From positions 6,138,001 through 6,202,000 of the forward strand of contig NZ_VIVK01000001.1 in the NCBI RefSeq assembly GCF_007828865.1: 64,000 nt of DNA, in the 5' to 3' direction. The stretch is from Kribbella amoyensis (lineage in GTDB: Bacteria > Actinomycetota > Actinomycetes > Propionibacteriales > Kribbellaceae). Positions 61,389-64,000 of the stretch are shown one piece after another. Made by a program: the position numbers and the translations under genes. Positions within the stretch are counted from its first letter, which is position 1. Every line of letters starts with the position of its first letter. The notes under the pieces are model-generated. The model saw nothing but the letters and a program-made list of their open reading frames with translations, was not told the DNA's origin and made no database searches.

Positions 61389-63455
61389 GTGACAACTCAT
61401 CGCAGATTGCGACACCGGGCACCGCTGATCGCTGCCGTGGTCAGCGCGACGGCGGTACTGCTGCCGCTGGCGGCACCACCGGCCACCGCCCAGGACACCA
61501 TCGCGACGACCGAGACCACCACCACGACCGCCGACCCGTTCGAGGCGAAGACGACGGTGGTGTTCTCCGACCCGGACGTCCCGTCCGGCTGTCACCGGAT
61601 TCCCGCCATCGTCCGGGCGAAGGACGGGTCGTTGCTGGCCTTCGCGGAGAAGCGGCTCAACAGCTGCGCGGACAAGTCCAACATCGAGACCGTGGTCCGG
61701 CGGCTGCCGGCCGGGAGCACGCAGTGGCTGCCGGAGCAGACGGTCGTCCGCGGCGAGGCTGACGATCCGCAGGCGCCGGCGACCCGCGGCAATGCCGCTC
61801 CGGTGGTGTACCGGCACCTGCCGGGCGCGCCGCGGACCGGCGCCCCCGACGGCCGGATCGTGATGATGGGCACGCACAACCCGGTGGACCCGGCCAATCC
61901 CGGCCAGAGCCAAGGCGGCGCGCCGCGGACGCCGTACGTGCTGTACAGCGACGACAACGGCGCGACCTGGAGTCAGCCGCGCTTCCTGGAAGGGCTGGAC
62001 GACCCGGCCTGGGGTCATTACGCGACCGGTCCGGTGCACGCCATCCAACTCACCCGCGGCGCGCACGCCGGTCGGCTGGTCGTTGGCGTCAACTACGCCC
62101 CCACAAGCGTCCGCGGCGCGATGCTGGTCTACAGCGACGACGGCGGGACGACCTGGCACCGCGGCGCCCGGGCCGACTACGCGCTCGGGCAGCAGCTGAT
62201 CCCGCAGGAGATGAGCCTGGTCGAACAGGCGAACGGTGACATCTACGTCTGGGCCCGGCAGAACTGGAACGGCGGCACCGACGAGGAAGAGGCCGATCCC
62301 AACATCCGCCCGCACCGAGCAGTTGCCATCAGCAAGAACGGTGGCGAGACCTACGTCAACGGGTTCACGCTGCTCCGCGGCTTCGAGGCACCGCCGGTCC
62401 AGTCGGCGGTGCTGCGGACGCGAGCCACCGACGAAGGCGATCGGTACAACCGGATCCTGTCGTCGGCGGCCTCGCTGAACACGGACCCGCGGAGCCGGAT
62501 GACGATCCGCTCGACGTTCGACGAGGGCCTCAGCTGGCAGACCGTCGACACCCCCGCCACCTCGAGCGACGAAGGCGTCCAGGTCTGGGGCGACAACGAC
62601 CGCTCCCTCTCGAAGGAGGACTGCGCCTGCTACGGCGGCTACTCCGACATGGTGGAACTGTCCAACGGCGACGTGGGGCTGCTCTACGAGCGAACGAAAT
62701 CCGGCTGCTGGTCGGTCCGGACCTGCGCCGGCACCACCGATCACCGCGCGGAGATCGCGTTCGTCGTCCTCAACGATCGCGATCTGCACACCCCGTCCAC
62801 CACCGTGGACGTCGCGGGCCGGTCGGCGCTGGTGTTCGACGGCGTCACCAGCACCCAAGGCGTGTACGGCCGCGCGCTGGCGTTCGACGGGCAGCAGGGC
62901 CGGGTCCAGCTCCCGTACCGGACCAAGCCGGTGCTGGGATCGGGCGACTTCACCGTGTCGACCTGGATGAAGTACGACGACAACTCCAGGGACCAGGCCA
63001 TCTTCTGGGCGTACGGCCAGGACGGTAAGCCGCAGGCATGGCTGCAAGCCGAGCCGGGCAGTAACCGGATTCGGGGCATGGTGACCTCCGCCGCCGGGTC
63101 CGCGGGCGTCACGTCCACCCGCGCGTACGCCGACGGCGCATGGCACCACGTCGCGCTCCGCCGGCAGGGCGGCACGCTGACCCTGTTCGTCGACGGCCGG
63201 CAGGTCGGCTCGGCCACGGGCGCCGCCGGTGCTGTCCAGGGCAACGACCCGACACCGATCTACCTCGGACAGCGCCTCGACGGGGCGAACCGGTTCCACG
63301 GCGCGCTGGACGAGTTCCGGATCTACGACCGCGCCCTGAGTACGGCTGAGCTGATCTGGTTGCGGATCAGCAACACCAACGCCATTCCCGGCCGCACCGC
63401 CCATCTACCGATGAACGCCGTCGTGCCGGCCGGCGAGCAGAGCGGCGACCGGTGA
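61389..63455 (+). CDS. Secreted sialidase (GH33-like) with LamG domain, paralogue
   Basis: A 688-residue paralogue of the sialidase at 38833. It has a signal peptide (cut near PPATAQ), a Thr-rich linker, the HRIP form of the F/YRIP motif (GCHRIPAIVRAKDGSLLAF), Asp boxes (SDDNGATW, SDDGGTTW, SKNGGETY, TFDEGLSW), then a LamG domain (FTVSTWMKYDDNSRDQA). It has a Cys-containing insertion (ERTKSGCWSVRTCAGTTD) that its paralogue lacks. GTG 61389 follows AGGAGAGG. The promoter carries the GntR-type sites. Its stop overlaps the next start (TGATG). Confidence 0.93.
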   Translation: MTTHRRLRHRAPLIAAVVSATAVLLPLAAPPATAQDTIATTETTTTTADPFEAKTTVVFSDPDVPSGCHRIPAIVRAKDGSLLAFAEKRLNSCADKSNIETVVRRLPAGSTQWLPEQTVVRGEADDPQAPATRGNAAPVVYRHLPGAPRTGAPDGRIVMMGTHNPVDPANPGQSQGGAPRTPYVLYSDDNGATWSQPRFLEGLDDPAWGHYATGPVHAIQLTRGAHAGRLVVGVNYAPTSVRGAMLVYSDDGGTTWHRGARADYALGQQLIPQEMSLVEQANGDIYVWARQNWNGGTDEEEADPNIRPHRAVAISKNGGETYVNGFTLLRGFEAPPVQSAVLRTRATDEGDRYNRILSSAASLNTDPRSRMTIRSTFDEGLSWQTVDTPATSSDEGVQVWGDNDRSLSKEDCACYGGYSDMVELSNGDVGLLYERTKSGCWSVRTCAGTTDHRAEIAFVVLNDRDLHTPSTTVDVAGRSALVFDGVTSTQGVYGRALAFDGQQGRVQLPYRTKPVLGSGDFTVSTWMKYDDNSRDQAIFWAYGQDGKPQAWLQAEPGSNRIRGMVTSAAGSAGVTSTRAYADGAWHHVALRRQGGTLTLFVDGRQVGSATGAAGAVQGNDPTPIYLGQRLDGANRFHGALDEFRIYDRALSTAELIWLRISNTNAIPGRTAHLPMNAVVPAGEQSGDR

Positions 63456-64000
63456 TGTCCGGCGAGCGCCGCCGGGTAGCCGCTGCCGGGCTCGTCGCGA
63501 CGGCGCTCGCCGGCCTCCTCGTCGCCATCGCACCGACTGCCGCGTCGCCCGCGCCGGCCAGATCAGCAGGGACGGAATCCGTGCCAGGGTTGACCGCCGA
63601 GACGTTCGCCGATCCGCCCGCGACGGTGCGTCCGAAGTACCGCTGGTGGATGCCGATGGCCTTCACCGACGACGACCAGCTGCGCGCCGAGCTCGCCGAC
63701 ATGAAGGCAGTCGGCGCGGGTGGGGCGGAGGTCGCCACGACTCCCGCCATCGGGCCGCGGGCGGCGGACCCCGACTTCCTGGCGGAGTACGGCTGGGGTT
63801 CGCCGCGCTGGGCCGGCAAGGTCCGCACGATGCTGGAGACGGCGGACGAGCTCGACCTGGGCCTGGACTTCACGATCAGCCCACGCTGGCCGGCGATCGT
63901 CCCCACGGTGACCGACGTCAACGATCCGCGGGCCGCGCAGGAGGTGGTGTTCTCGCACGCCTTCGTCAAGGGCGGCACGAAGTACAGCGGTCCCCTGCCG
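63455..64000 (+). CDS. Secreted GH106-like glycoside hydrolase (5' part)
   Basis: The first 182 codons of a secreted enzyme. ATG 63455 overlaps the sialidase stop. The signal peptide runs to about residue 32 (VATALAGLLVAIAPTAAS). The body opens ETFADPPATVRPKYRWWMPM and LRAELADMKAVGAGGAEVAT, as in GH106-type alpha-rhamnosidases and related large hydrolases. The catalytic part lies outside the window, so the activity is not certain. It is coupled to the sialidase and so shares its promoter and operators. Confidence 0.75.
   Translation, partial: MSGERRRVAAAGLVATALAGLLVAIAPTAASPAPARSAGTESVPGLTAETFADPPATVRPKYRWWMPMAFTDDDQLRAELADMKAVGAGGAEVATTPAIGPRAADPDFLAEYGWGSPRWAGKVRTMLETADELDLGLDFTISPRWPAIVPTVTDVNDPRAAQEVVFSHAFVKGGTKYSGPLP

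Overview
The window is high-GC, densely packed DNA with strongly GC-biased third codon positions, GTG starts, few TTA codons and many ATGA/GTGA overlaps. This points to a soil actinomycete. The mix of a DosR-like stress island, DprE-type pentose chemistry without visible mycolate genes, and many secreted glycoside hydrolases suggests a Kribbella/Nocardioides-like organism, but that is inference. I see no rRNA, tRNA, IS element, CRISPR array or phage gene, and no gene-free stretch over 300 bases.

Region 1 (about 1-25,000) is a stress/dormancy-type island. It holds PEP synthase (cut by the window edge), GAPDH, a DoxX protein, several universal stress proteins (USPs), an Acg-type nitroreductase beside a deleted copy of one, two type II P-type ATPases, a membrane protein fused to a degenerate HAD domain, and a two-subunit NAD-linked formate dehydrogenase. 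It also holds a flavodoxin, an HTH/FMN-binding fusion protein, a DUF2231 membrane protein, a two-component system, DedA, and a coupled run of dikinase-like protein, internally deleted USP, ATPase and Hsp20. The gene families closely mirror the mycobacterial DosR regulon. Three members show domain loss or internal deletion.

Region 2 (about 24,800-38,800) holds a flippase-like membrane protein, then a six-gene minus-strand operon joined by five successive 4-nt overlaps: flippase-like protein, GT4 glycosyltransferase, DprE1, DprE2, phosphodiester-glycosidase-domain protein and UbiA prenyltransferase. This looks like a prenyl-phosphoryl-arabinose pathway feeding an exported glycan. It is followed by a PIG-L deacetylase, a second two-component system, an ArsR-like regulator, a metallophosphoesterase and an MFS exporter.

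Region 3 (about 38,800-49,700) is a sialic-acid type locus. One minus-strand operon encodes a fused double-ATPase ABC importer with two permeases and a lipoprotein binding protein, an N-acetylneuraminate lyase-like aldolase, a sulfatase and a secreted sialidase-LamG protein. A FadR-type GntR regulator lies divergently. The shared intergenic region carries two TGTAGGA(T/C)ATC operator sites around a TTGACA/TACGTT promoter.

Region 4 (about 50,500-64,000) is a second glycan locus: a LacI regulator, a sugar ABC importer behind a LacI-type operator, a DUF5722 hydrolase-like protein, a strong hairpin, a GH78 rhamnosidase, a second sialidase and the start of a GH106-like enzyme. The promoter of the second sialidase copies the promoter-operator layout of the region 3 operon, so the two loci are probably one regulon.
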